A DNA stretch of 18,732 bases from Flavobacteriales bacterium (GTDB lineage: Bacteria; Bacteroidota; Bacteroidia; UBA10329), in assembly GCA_003456455.1 (NCBI GenBank), contig DMRV01000393.1:1-18732 (forward strand), read 5' to 3'. Shown piece after piece: positions 1 through 7,401 of this stretch; position 1 is the stretch's first letter; every line of letters begins with the position of its first letter. A program made the position numbers and the translations under genes. Below the pieces are notes generated by a model that saw nothing but the letters and a program-made list of their open reading frames with translations, did no database searches and was not told the DNA's origin.

Positions 1-245
1 ATTCCAGCCGATTCCAAACCAATAAGCACCGCAATAACCCAAATAATGTACTGCAACAACTTTGCAACGGATAACCGTCTTCCCTTCTCAAGTTCTGTTA
101 TGTTTTTGCGATAGACTACGCCTTTCTTTAGCAACCACGAAAAGCTCCATGCTAGTAAGGCAATCAATACGATTACTACAATCTGAAAGACGCTTAGGTG
201 ATAATCACCAAAACCAATAAGCTCGCGTTGAAGAAATTCTTTCAT
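1..245 (-). CDS. MscS-family mechanosensitive ion channel, N-terminal part (runs off the window)
   Basis: Reading leftward from an ATG at 245-243 gives an open frame of 81 codons to the window edge, beginning MKEFLQRELIGFGDYHLS. It has one long hydrophobic segment (about residues 19-40), a short basic and polar loop containing an LEKGRR motif, then a second hydrophobic segment ending VLIGLESAG. This two-helix start, with the loop followed by a KLLQYIIWVIAVLIGLES helix, matches the N-terminus of small Bacteroidota MscS-like channels, which release solutes on osmotic downshock in the inner membrane. The pore helix and the beta domain that define MscS lie outside the window, so the family call rests on the N-terminus only. 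The gene is divergent from the receptor gene at 477, with a 231-bp gap between them. Confidence 0.68.
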   Translation of the reverse strand, partial: MKEFLQRELIGFGDYHLSVFQIVVIVLIALLAWSFSWLLKKGVVYRKNITELEKGRRLSVAKLLQYIIWVIAVLIGLESAG

Positions 246-263
246 AGAAAAACAATTGCTGTG

Positions 264-271
264 CAAAGGTA
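264..271 (-). promoter_or_regulatory. Putative -7 promoter box of the mscS-like gene
   Basis: On the minus strand this reads TACCTTTG, an exact match to the Bacteroidota -7 consensus TAnnTTTG, 18 nt before the ATG. No clear TTG (-33 element) lies at the expected 19-21 nt distance, so this is a motif-based call only. Confidence 0.45.
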
Positions 272-411
272 GTCGGTTAGACAGGAGCTTAACGAGTTAC
301 CTGTATTCCCGTTCGTCCGAAGCACTTTAGTAAGGATAAAAAACACCGACATAAAGTGCAAATCTAAATCTTCCATAAATATTCGGTGGTTGAAATTTTT
401 ATGTCGCCTTA

Positions 412-441
412 TTGACAAGTTTGAAAAACTTCGTAATCTTG
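412..441 (+). promoter_or_regulatory. Putative promoter of the receptor-hydrolase operon
   Basis: TTG at 412-414 and TAATCTTG at 434-441 (one mismatch to TAnnTTTG) are separated by 19 nt, the spacing expected for the Bacteroidota primary sigma factor. The predicted transcript would start near 445, leaving a leader of about 30 nt before the ATG at 477. The spacer contains a 15-bp inverted repeat, described separately. Confidence 0.5.
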
Positions 442-444
442 TCA
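413..444. repeat. Nested inverted repeats in the promoter spacer
   Basis: TGACAAG at 413-419 is mirrored by CTTGTCA at 438-444. Inside lies AAGTTT-GAA-AAACTT at 417-431 (6-bp arms, 3-nt centre). The inner repeat sits between the putative -33 and -7 boxes, a usual place for a repressor operator. Whether a protein binds there is inference. Confidence 0.4.
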
Positions 445-476
445 TGCATTAACCAATTGCTAACCAACCTCTCCAA

Positions 477-3329
477 ATGCAAAAAGTCTTTACCCTTCTC
501 TCTCTTTTTTTGCTGTTTTCCTTCTTATCCGTGGCGCAAACCAAGGTTATTTCTGGAGTTATTAAAGACAAAAAGAATAGCGAAACACTCATTTCAGCTT
601 CTGTAATTATTAAAGGTACAGTAAACGGGGTCTCTACTGATGTGGACGGTAAGTTTTCCATTGAGCTAGATTTAACGGAACCAAAAACCTTGGTCATTTC
701 TTATCTAGGTTATCAAGACCGAGAAATTTTAGTCGATAAAACCGCTTCAAACCTGACCATAGAAATGGAAACGGTTAACATGATAGGACAAGAAGTTGTC
801 GTTTCTGGCTCAAGGGTCTCTGAAACAATTTTGGAGTCATCAGCCTCCATTCAAAAAATGAATACGCGAGAAATTAGTGAGATTGCCTCTGGCGATTTTT
901 ACTCAGGACTGAGCACTTTGCAAGGTGTGGATGTAACCACATCAAGCCTTGGTTTTCAGGTTATTAATATGCGCGGGTTTAACACTACAGCACCAGTACG
1001 CATAGTACAATTTGTTGACGGAATGGATAACCAAGCTCCCGGATTGAATTTTCCAGTTGGGAACATGGTTGGAGCCAACGATTTAGATCTTGAAAGCGTG
1101 GAAATAATTACAGGAGCAGCATCAGCACTTTATGGCCCAAATGCGTTCCAAGGAGTTGTGAGCATGAAAACCAAAGACCCTTATGATTACCCAGGGCTTT
1201 CATTCAAACTTCAAGGAGGTTCGCGAGATTATGTAGATGCACAGTTTCGTTATGCCGATACATTTGGCAAAGAGAAACGGTTTGGGCTTAAAGTAACAGG
1301 CCAATATAGACGAGTGAACGATTGGGAGGCAGACGACACTACCTATAAGCCAGATTACGACAACCCAACCGATAGTGTAGCTGCCAATCTCTACGGAGAT
1401 ATTGAAACAGACATAAATCTTTCTGAAATTGTAGAACAGGCACAAACTGACCCAGAAAACACCCAGGAAGAACGAGACGACTTTATTGCACTAAACAACT
1501 GGTTGGGTCTAGTTTCTCCGAATGCTTACCCAGGCACGATAAACGTAAGAGCTCCAGGTTACAGAGAATCTGACCTAGCAGATTACAACACGTTTAGTGC
1601 AAAAGCCACTGCGGGTCTTTATTATCGGTTTAAGCACGGTATTGAAGCATCATTAACATACAAATTTGGTCTTGGAACCGCGATTTATCAGGCATCAAAC
1701 AGATATAGCATTAACAACATTCTTTTTCAGCAAATTAAGGGAGAAGTAAAAGGACGAAATTGGAGTCTTAAGGCCTACTCTACCTTTGAAGATGCCGGTG
1801 ATTCTTACGACATCGTTTTTACGGGTATCAACATCTCTAAAGAAGGAATTGCGGATTACGTTGGGGAATACCTCGGAGCTTATTTCGATACGTTGCAAGT
1901 AATGACGGATGATTTTGATGATGATGCAACAAATGAAGAAGTACAAATAGCAAGTGACCATGCACTAGCAGAAGCAGAAGCAAACGGTTGGATTGCCGCT
2001 GGCTCTACAAAATTCGATTCCCTCAGAAATGAAATCATTAACAATTCTGACCTGCAGAAAGGCTCAAAATTCACAGACTTATCTAACCTTCAGCACGTTG
2101 AAGGCCAATATAATTTTGACTGGCCTTGGCTAGATGTACTTGTTGGTGCGAGCTACAGACGCTACGATCCACAATCGTTCGGGACAATTTTTGCGGATAC
2201 ACTAATTAATGCTGGCGATACATTAGCAAATGGCTCTGCCGATCTTAATGCCGAGTTTGTTGACCTCTCGCTTTGGGAAGTTGGTGGGTTTTTACAATTA
2301 ACCAAGCGATTTTTCAATGATAAATTCAAGATTATGGCATCTGCCAGGGTAGATAAAAACAAGAACTTTCCTGTTCAGTTTTCTCCGCGCGCATCACTGT
2401 TGTACAACCTAAAAGGTCATGTTTTTCGTGTTTCCGGACAGAGCGCATTTAGAACTCCAACGTTGCAGAATCAATTTATCCAACTAGATGTAGGGCCACT
2501 TACCATTGCCGGTAACTTGAACGGGTGGGATAACCTGTACACACTAGAATCTGTGAACGATTTCGATAATTATATAGACAGTGTTCAAACTGTTGGTGTT
2601 TGGACCGATTCCGTATACGATGCTGCATCTGGCGAATTAAAAACCTTTTCAGCAAAAAAAATCCGACCAGAGCAGGTTAGAACAATTGAGCTCGGGTATC
2701 GTGGCGTTGTATTCAAAAAGCTTTATATAGATGTAAACTATTACTACAACTGGTATACAGATTTCATTGGCGAAATTAGAGTAGTGCAGCCGGTTGGCGC
2801 TACAGCTGGCGAGCAAAGTGGTGTTGACCAACTGCTTTCTTATTCTGAGAGCAATGAGTCTTACACGCGTTATCAAATTCCTGTAAATGCTGAACAACAA
2901 GTACGTTCTATGGGGGCAACCATCGGCTTGGTTTACTACCTAAACGACAAATATTCTGCATCGGTTAACTACAATTGGGCAAAGCTTATTGACGATGACC
3001 TTGACGACCCAATTATTCCAGGATTTAACACACCAGAACACAAAATAAATGTTGGTGTAAAAGGAAGAAAAGTGTGGAAAGGGCTCGGTTTCTCTGCCAA
3101 TTTCCAATGGGTTGACTCCTATTTGTGGCAAAGTACTTTTGGTACTGGAAAAGTTCCTTCCTACTCATTCCTAGACCTTCAGCTTAGCTACGAAGTACCC
3201 AAATGGTATTCTACATTCCGTGTAGGTGCCTCCAATGTTTATAACTTAGAACGACAAGAAGCCTACGGTGCGCCCCGAATCGGAGCCATGGTTTATGGCG
3301 CAGTTGTATTTGACATTACAAAACTCTAA
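477..3329 (+). CDS. TonB-dependent outer-membrane receptor with carboxypeptidase-regulatory-like domain (paralogue 1)
   Basis: A 950-residue protein. A signal peptide (about residues 1-20, ending SFLSVAQ) leads into a carboxypeptidase-regulatory-like beta-sandwich (about 24-104, with the typical STDVDGKFSI and ISYLGYQD stretches). The segment EVVVSGSRVSE from residue 106 is followed by a plug domain (about 120-235) with NMRGFN at 165-169, FVDGMDNQAPG and SALYGPNAFQG. The rest is a long beta-barrel, with FNTPEHK near its C-terminal end. Such receptors import large substrates across the outer membrane using TonB-ExbB-ExbD energy. At this length, with this N-terminal domain, it resembles SusC-type receptors, but no SusD gene follows. 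Instead a secreted hydrolase starts 12 bp downstream with no terminator between, implying one transcript. It is a clear paralogue of the receptor at 14915-17857. The substrate cannot be read from the sequence. Confidence 0.93.
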   Translation: MQKVFTLLSLFLLFSFLSVAQTKVISGVIKDKKNSETLISASVIIKGTVNGVSTDVDGKFSIELDLTEPKTLVISYLGYQDREILVDKTASNLTIEMETVNMIGQEVVVSGSRVSETILESSASIQKMNTREISEIASGDFYSGLSTLQGVDVTTSSLGFQVINMRGFNTTAPVRIVQFVDGMDNQAPGLNFPVGNMVGANDLDLESVEIITGAASALYGPNAFQGVVSMKTKDPYDYPGLSFKLQGGSRDYVDAQFRYADTFGKEKRFGLKVTGQYRRVNDWEADDTTYKPDYDNPTDSVAANLYGDIETDINLSEIVEQAQTDPENTQEERDDFIALNNWLGLVSPNAYPGTINVRAPGYRESDLADYNTFSAKATAGLYYRFKHGIEASLTYKFGLGTAIYQASNRYSINNILFQQIKGEVKGRNWSLKAYSTFEDAGDSYDIVFTGINISKEGIADYVGEYLGAYFDTLQVMTDDFDDDATNEEVQIASDHALAEAEANGWIAAGSTKFDSLRNEIINNSDLQKGSKFTDLSNLQHVEGQYNFDWPWLDVLVGASYRRYDPQSFGTIFADTLINAGDTLANGSADLNAEFVDLSLWEVGGFLQLTKRFFNDKFKIMASARVDKNKNFPVQFSPRASLLYNLKGHVFRVSGQSAFRTPTLQNQFIQLDVGPLTIAGNLNGWDNLYTLESVNDFDNYIDSVQTVGVWTDSVYDAASGELKTFSAKKIRPEQVRTIELGYRGVVFKKLYIDVNYYYNWYTDFIGEIRVVQPVGATAGEQSGVDQLLSYSESNESYTRYQIPVNAEQQVRSMGATIGLVYYLNDKYSASVNYNWAKLIDDDLDDPIIPGFNTPEHKINVGVKGRKVWKGLGFSANFQWVDSYLWQSTFGTGKVPSYSFLDLQLSYEVPKWYSTFRVGASNVYNLERQEAYGAPRIGAMVYGAVVFDITKL

Positions 3330-3341
3330 ACCCAAATTATC

Positions 3342-6300
3342 ATGAAAAGAGTTCTCCTTTCATTCATTATCGTCAGTTCACTTTTTAACTCTGCAAAATC
3401 GCAGGATGTGATTCTTAACGGTAAAATTGACAACCTTCTCGAATTCTGTACGCCTTTTTCGGAAGAGTTCATTATGTCAGATAGCGTAAAGCTGATGACA
3501 GATGTTTACCTACCCGTAATGCGCGACTGCTTGTTGGTTCCGATTAGTATTGATCTTCCATCTGAACTACAAGCAATTTTCGGAAATGAGCCTATCGAGT
3601 ACGACCTCGAATTGATTCCGCGTGGAACTCAGTACGTGATTTATGATTCGCTAAATGGCCAACCAAACCCAAACCCATACAAGCTACCGATGGTGCTTAC
3701 CAGAACGCCTTACGATAAAGGCGATCAGGATGCAGCGGAAGCGCCAATCATGAACTTATTGGGATATGCATTCGCGAAGCAAGATCAGCGCGGCCGTTAT
3801 GCTTCTGAAGGCGTTTATCTACCACTTACGAGCGATGGTTGGGACAAAGGTGTTTATCACCCAAATTTCCAGCACGTTTTGGACGGGACCGACCCTAACG
3901 ACCCTAAGAATGGAAACAGACATGAGGATGGTTATGACACTAAGGAATATATCAAGAATAGACTAATGCGTGACTATGACCTTGATGGTGATGGGATTAC
4001 AGATACAACAGACCTTCTTTATACCGGTAGATACGCCATGTTTGGTGCATCCGCCTTGGGGTATAACCAGTACCAAGCTGCCGCTGCTCACATGATTGAT
4101 GTGGATGAGCCGGGCCTAAAGTGCATTATGCCAATTGTTGCTCCAGCAGATTTTTACAAAGGAGTGGGATACCCAAATGGCGTATTGCGCGACCGCTTGG
4201 TAACCGGCTGGTTAAAAGGGCAGATTTTTTCTGGAACGGATGATGACCTTATTCCAATTGATAATGACATGCAGAATAACATTCATAGTTCTGCCGATTA
4301 CAACCTTCCACAAACCATTACAGTGAATGGAGTGGAGAAGACCTTCCAACAAAACAAGTTTGATGCAGCCAACTTGGCCATTGACCACTTTGCTTCTGTT
4401 CAATACCCCGATCCAGAAACGGGAATTCCAACTTGCGGATATTACCCGAATGCATCCGGACGACCAGAAATAGACATCAGCCGTGCGGTTACCGATGAAT
4501 TCGGTGAAGGACAGCTGGGTGGTCAGTACAACCGTTTCAGAAACATGGAGGTTCCGGGCTATCACCTTTGTGGTTGGTGGGACATTTTTGTCGACTCTCA
4601 GACGGAAAGCTGGGCCAACATGAGAAGACACCTTAGCAATAATAAATTCAACCGTCCAGGAGTGACTAACCGAGAGTTACAGAAACTGGTTCTCGGACCT
4701 TGGGCTCACCAAACCATTGGGTCCACAACTACAGGAGACAGAACGTATCCTGAAAATGTAAACGCCCTTTTGGGAATCAACTTTGATGATTTCAGTGAGA
4801 CGAACATTCCTATTGATAAAGCTTTAAACTCAGAGGTTATTGGTTGGTTTCGTTACAATTTGAACTATCATCCAGATGAGTTTATTGGCGAACCAAAGTT
4901 CATTCTTCCTGCATCTGACAATCTTTATCGTATAACAGAAATTGACCTTTTCGGTCTTGGCACTGCCACAATTGACATACGTGTTCCTGTAGAAGAAGTA
5001 CGACTGCCTTACGACCAATTGATTGGAATACTAACTGGTTCGGCACCACTTTCAGGATTAAAGGCTGAGTTAGTGTATGACTCGCCATTAGGAGGAGGAA
5101 CAATTCCTATTGACTTGCCAGACATTCCGTTAGACAACGTTATTCCTGGGCTAAGCGCTCAAAACATTGACCCAATTCCTTACCGTGACTTTGCAGACCC
5201 TAACGAAATTGCAAACGTTCGTTTGTATGTAGTTGGGCCAAACAATGATTCTGAAGCACAGAATGTGGACTTAGGTAACTACTGGTTGCCTGCTGACACC
5301 TTCCCGCTTCCGGAAAAGCACGAGTGGGATGCCATACAACGTGAAGTGTTTTACATGCACAAAAACGGTGCACTTGACAATAATGCTCCTACAACAGACG
5401 AAGGATTTAAAATGTACGTGCATGATCCAGACGATCCGGTTAGAACGATTGGTGGAGCAAATATGATTGTTAAAACTCCTGATGGAGAGCGTGATTCTCA
5501 AGGTCAGTTTAACTTGAAAGATCCTCGTTACGAGCAACATACCATGAACCGTCCGGGAGTTATAAGCTTTGAAAGCGCGACCATCAAAGACTCACTTTGC
5601 ATTGTTGGTTTTCCGGGAGTTAAACTGTACGCAAAAAGTAATATTGGCGGTTTAAACGATGGTCCAACAGACACCGATTTCTTTGTAAGAATTGTAGATG
5701 TATATCCTGATGGCAGAGAATATTTTGTTCAGGGAGGATGTGTAAATGCGCGTGCGCGTGACTATGTGAGAATGTTAAAAGAAGAACCTTGGAAAGATTA
5801 CACTATTCCATTTGTTGGTGATGATATCCCATTCACCAACATCAACATTGGTGAGATTTATGAATATGTGTTTGACCTACTTCCAATCGCATACACGTTT
5901 GGCGATGGTCACAAAATGAAGATTCTTATTAGCAGTAGTAACTACAACCGCTACCAGGTAAATCCGAACATTCCCATTATGCCTAATGAGTTCTTTAGAA
6001 GAAAGCCGGGCGATGGTCAAACGTACATTTTCGAAGGCGAAACGTATTCTCCAAGAATTGCTATTCAGCGCGTTCATTTCTCAGAAGAGCATCCAACTCA
6101 GATTTCTTTACCTGTATACACCAAAACGTATACAGATATTGGCGATGTAGAAGCTGAATCAACAGGTCCTGAGATGTTGTTATTCCCAAATCCAGCGGCA
6201 GATGTGGTTACCGTTTATATGAATAACGGTGGCGAGTATAACTTGAATATTCTCAATATTGATGGTTCATTGATTAGAAGCGAAAACAGCTTCCGAGACA

Positions 6301-6404
6301 ACTTTAACTTGGATGTATCTACACTAAGCCAAGGCATTTATTTTATTGAACTGACTGATACAGAAACCAAAGAGCGTTTCGTTCAAAAGCTAACAAAGCT
6401 TTAA
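3342..6404 (+). CDS. Secreted CocE/NonD-type alpha/beta hydrolase (peptidase S15 fold) with T9SS sorting domain
   Basis: A 1020-residue protein. The signal peptide is about residues 1-20 (ending NSAKSQ). The hydrolase domain shows TRTPYDKG (120-127), QDQRGRYASEG (147-157), the nucleophile elbow GASALG with Ser237, GWWDIF with Asp414 and GPWAH with His456. These form the Ser-Asp-His triad of the CocE/X-Pro dipeptidyl-peptidase family, which cleaves esters or prolyl peptide bonds. A jelly-roll domain (about 630-935) follows. The C-terminus (about 945-1020), with FPNPAADVVTV at 948 and ending FVQKLTKL, is a type A T9SS sorting domain, so the enzyme is probably secreted or anchored at the cell surface. 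It is much longer than ordinary CocE because of insertions at about 61-113 and 532-619, plus a DLDGDGITD calcium-loop-like sequence at 213-221. It has several cysteines, including 36 and 63. It probably works with the receptor 12 bp upstream. Substrate unknown. Confidence 0.9.
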   Translation: MKRVLLSFIIVSSLFNSAKSQDVILNGKIDNLLEFCTPFSEEFIMSDSVKLMTDVYLPVMRDCLLVPISIDLPSELQAIFGNEPIEYDLELIPRGTQYVIYDSLNGQPNPNPYKLPMVLTRTPYDKGDQDAAEAPIMNLLGYAFAKQDQRGRYASEGVYLPLTSDGWDKGVYHPNFQHVLDGTDPNDPKNGNRHEDGYDTKEYIKNRLMRDYDLDGDGITDTTDLLYTGRYAMFGASALGYNQYQAAAAHMIDVDEPGLKCIMPIVAPADFYKGVGYPNGVLRDRLVTGWLKGQIFSGTDDDLIPIDNDMQNNIHSSADYNLPQTITVNGVEKTFQQNKFDAANLAIDHFASVQYPDPETGIPTCGYYPNASGRPEIDISRAVTDEFGEGQLGGQYNRFRNMEVPGYHLCGWWDIFVDSQTESWANMRRHLSNNKFNRPGVTNRELQKLVLGPWAHQTIGSTTTGDRTYPENVNALLGINFDDFSETNIPIDKALNSEVIGWFRYNLNYHPDEFIGEPKFILPASDNLYRITEIDLFGLGTATIDIRVPVEEVRLPYDQLIGILTGSAPLSGLKAELVYDSPLGGGTIPIDLPDIPLDNVIPGLSAQNIDPIPYRDFADPNEIANVRLYVVGPNNDSEAQNVDLGNYWLPADTFPLPEKHEWDAIQREVFYMHKNGALDNNAPTTDEGFKMYVHDPDDPVRTIGGANMIVKTPDGERDSQGQFNLKDPRYEQHTMNRPGVISFESATIKDSLCIVGFPGVKLYAKSNIGGLNDGPTDTDFFVRIVDVYPDGREYFVQGGCVNARARDYVRMLKEEPWKDYTIPFVGDDIPFTNINIGEIYEYVFDLLPIAYTFGDGHKMKILISSSNYNRYQVNPNIPIMPNEFFRRKPGDGQTYIFEGETYSPRIAIQRVHFSEEHPTQISLPVYTKTYTDIGDVEAESTGPEMLLFPNPAADVVTVYMNNGGEYNLNILNIDGSLIRSENSFRDNFNLDVSTLSQGIYFIELTDTETKERFVQKLTKL

Positions 6405-6425
6405 AAATCTTCTCCAATCCTGTGT

Positions 6426-6459
6426 AAAGCCTCGCTGTTCAATTGAGCAGCGGGGCTTT
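6426..6459 (+). terminator. Hairpin terminator after the receptor-hydrolase operon
   Basis: AAAGCCTCGCTGTTC (6426-6440) can pair with GAGCAGCGGGGCTTT (6445-6459), giving a 15-bp stem with two G-U wobbles around a 4-nt AATT loop. It lies 21 nt after the hydrolase stop codon. The following T-tract is poor (TATCTTTG), so termination may be incomplete. The stem has A-run and T-run ends, as in many Bacteroidota terminators. Confidence 0.75.
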
Positions 6460-6466
6460 ATCTTTG
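6459..6466 (+). promoter_or_regulatory. Putative -7 promoter box of the thioesterase gene
   Basis: TATCTTTG matches TAnnTTTG exactly and ends 15 nt before the ATG at 6482. Its first base is the last base of the upstream terminator stem. No good TTG occurs at the usual distance, because that region is the hairpin. Confidence 0.5.
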
Positions 6467-6481
6467 CGCAAAATTTGAAGC

Positions 6482-7000
6482 ATGTCTGAGAAGAAGCGAA
6501 CACCAGAATCTACCCTTGCAATCAATACAGAAATTGTGTTACCCAACGATACAAATACACTGGGTAATCTGATGGGCGGCAAGCTTTTGCATTGGATGGA
6601 TGTTATTGCAGCTATTTCGGCTCACCGATTGTGCAAACGCGTGTGCGTGACCGCTTCGGTCAATAGCGTAACGTTTCCCAAACCAATCAAACTAGGAGAT
6701 ATCGTAACGTTGAAATCCAAAGTATCCCGCTCTTTCAATTCTAGCATGGAGATTTTTATTGATGTATTTGTAGAAGACCGCTCCACCTCCGAACAGATTA
6801 AAGTAAACGAGGCCATTTACACATTTGTAGCGGTAGACCAACTCGGAAACCCGATACACGTGCCGCAAGTGGCGCCAGAGAGCGCAGAAGAAAAAGCGCG
6901 CTATGATAGCGCATTGCGCAGAAAACAACTCAGTCTTATTCTTGCAGGAAAAATGAAGCCAGAAGAAGCAACCGAGTTGAAAGCCTTGTTCGGGGCTTAA
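6482..7000 (+). CDS. Acyl-CoA thioesterase, hotdog fold
   Basis: A 172-residue cytosolic protein with one hotdog domain (about residues 10-125). It shows the family signature DTNTLGNLMGGKLLHWMD. Asn25 and Asp40 are 15 residues apart, the same spacing as the catalytic Asn/Asp pair known in ACOT7-type thioesterases. VTASVNSVTFPKPIKLGD and a YTFVAVD stretch are also typical. The family hydrolyses acyl-CoA to free fatty acid and CoA. A charged helical tail (about 127-172) follows. The gene appears to be monocistronic. Its stop codon overlaps the stop codon of the convergent doxX-like gene by 4 bp. The acyl-chain preference cannot be told from sequence. Confidence 0.9.
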   Translation: MSEKKRTPESTLAINTEIVLPNDTNTLGNLMGGKLLHWMDVIAAISAHRLCKRVCVTASVNSVTFPKPIKLGDIVTLKSKVSRSFNSSMEIFIDVFVEDRSTSEQIKVNEAIYTFVAVDQLGNPIHVPQVAPESAEEKARYDSALRRKQLSLILAGKMKPEEATELKALFGA

Positions 7001-7401
7001 CCCAACTTCTTATCCAACGATAATTTTCCCGGACCAGTAAGAAAAAGCGTTACGTAAGGAACGAGATAAAGCAGACCAAACTCCTGCTTTCCAAAAGGGT
7101 CATCGGCATGAATGATGAATACCGCCACGCCCATTGTAATGATGAGCGGAATAAGTGCTGCGCGTGTAAACAAACCTAACGCAACCAGAATTCCACAAAC
7201 GAATTCGGCAAATACGGTGAGCACAAGCGATACCTCTTCCCCTACTCCAATTGGGTCGGCAAAACTCATATCGCCACCAAGCATTTTCTGCAATTTGCCC
7301 CAGCCGTGGCTGTAGGCCATGATGCCGCCAGACGCTAGACGAAGAATTAGAAGTCCGAGGTCTGTTGCAAAAGGTCTGTGGGAGAAGAGTAGCTTTTTCA
7401 T
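6997..7401 (-). CDS. DoxX-family membrane protein
   Basis: A 134-residue protein with four hydrophobic segments, as in the DoxX family of small inner-membrane proteins. Recognisable features are LGLLILRLASGGIMAYSHGW near the N-terminus, FAEFVCGILVALGLFTR in the middle and LLYLVPYVTLFLTGPGKLSLD near the C-terminus. The biochemical role of most DoxX proteins is poorly defined; some are linked to redox or thiosulfate metabolism. Its ATG (7401-7399) overlaps the TGA stop of the upstream glycosyltransferase gene in an ATGA arrangement, so the two are probably translationally coupled. It converges on the thioesterase gene, sharing the palindromic TTAA at 6997-7000. Confidence 0.85.
   Translation of the reverse strand: MKKLLFSHRPFATDLGLLILRLASGGIMAYSHGWGKLQKMLGGDMSFADPIGVGEEVSLVLTVFAEFVCGILVALGLFTRAALIPLIITMGVAVFIIHADDPFGKQEFGLLYLVPYVTLFLTGPGKLSLDKKLG

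Noticed and set aside
3330..3341. A SusD-type lipoprotein gene expected after a SusC-like receptor
   Set aside because: The gap is only 12 bp and the next gene is clearly a hydrolase; the second receptor also lacks one.
4212..4631. Minus-strand open frame of 139 codons inside the CocE-type hydrolase
   Set aside because: Antisense to the catalytic region with no family features or promoter; a shadow frame.
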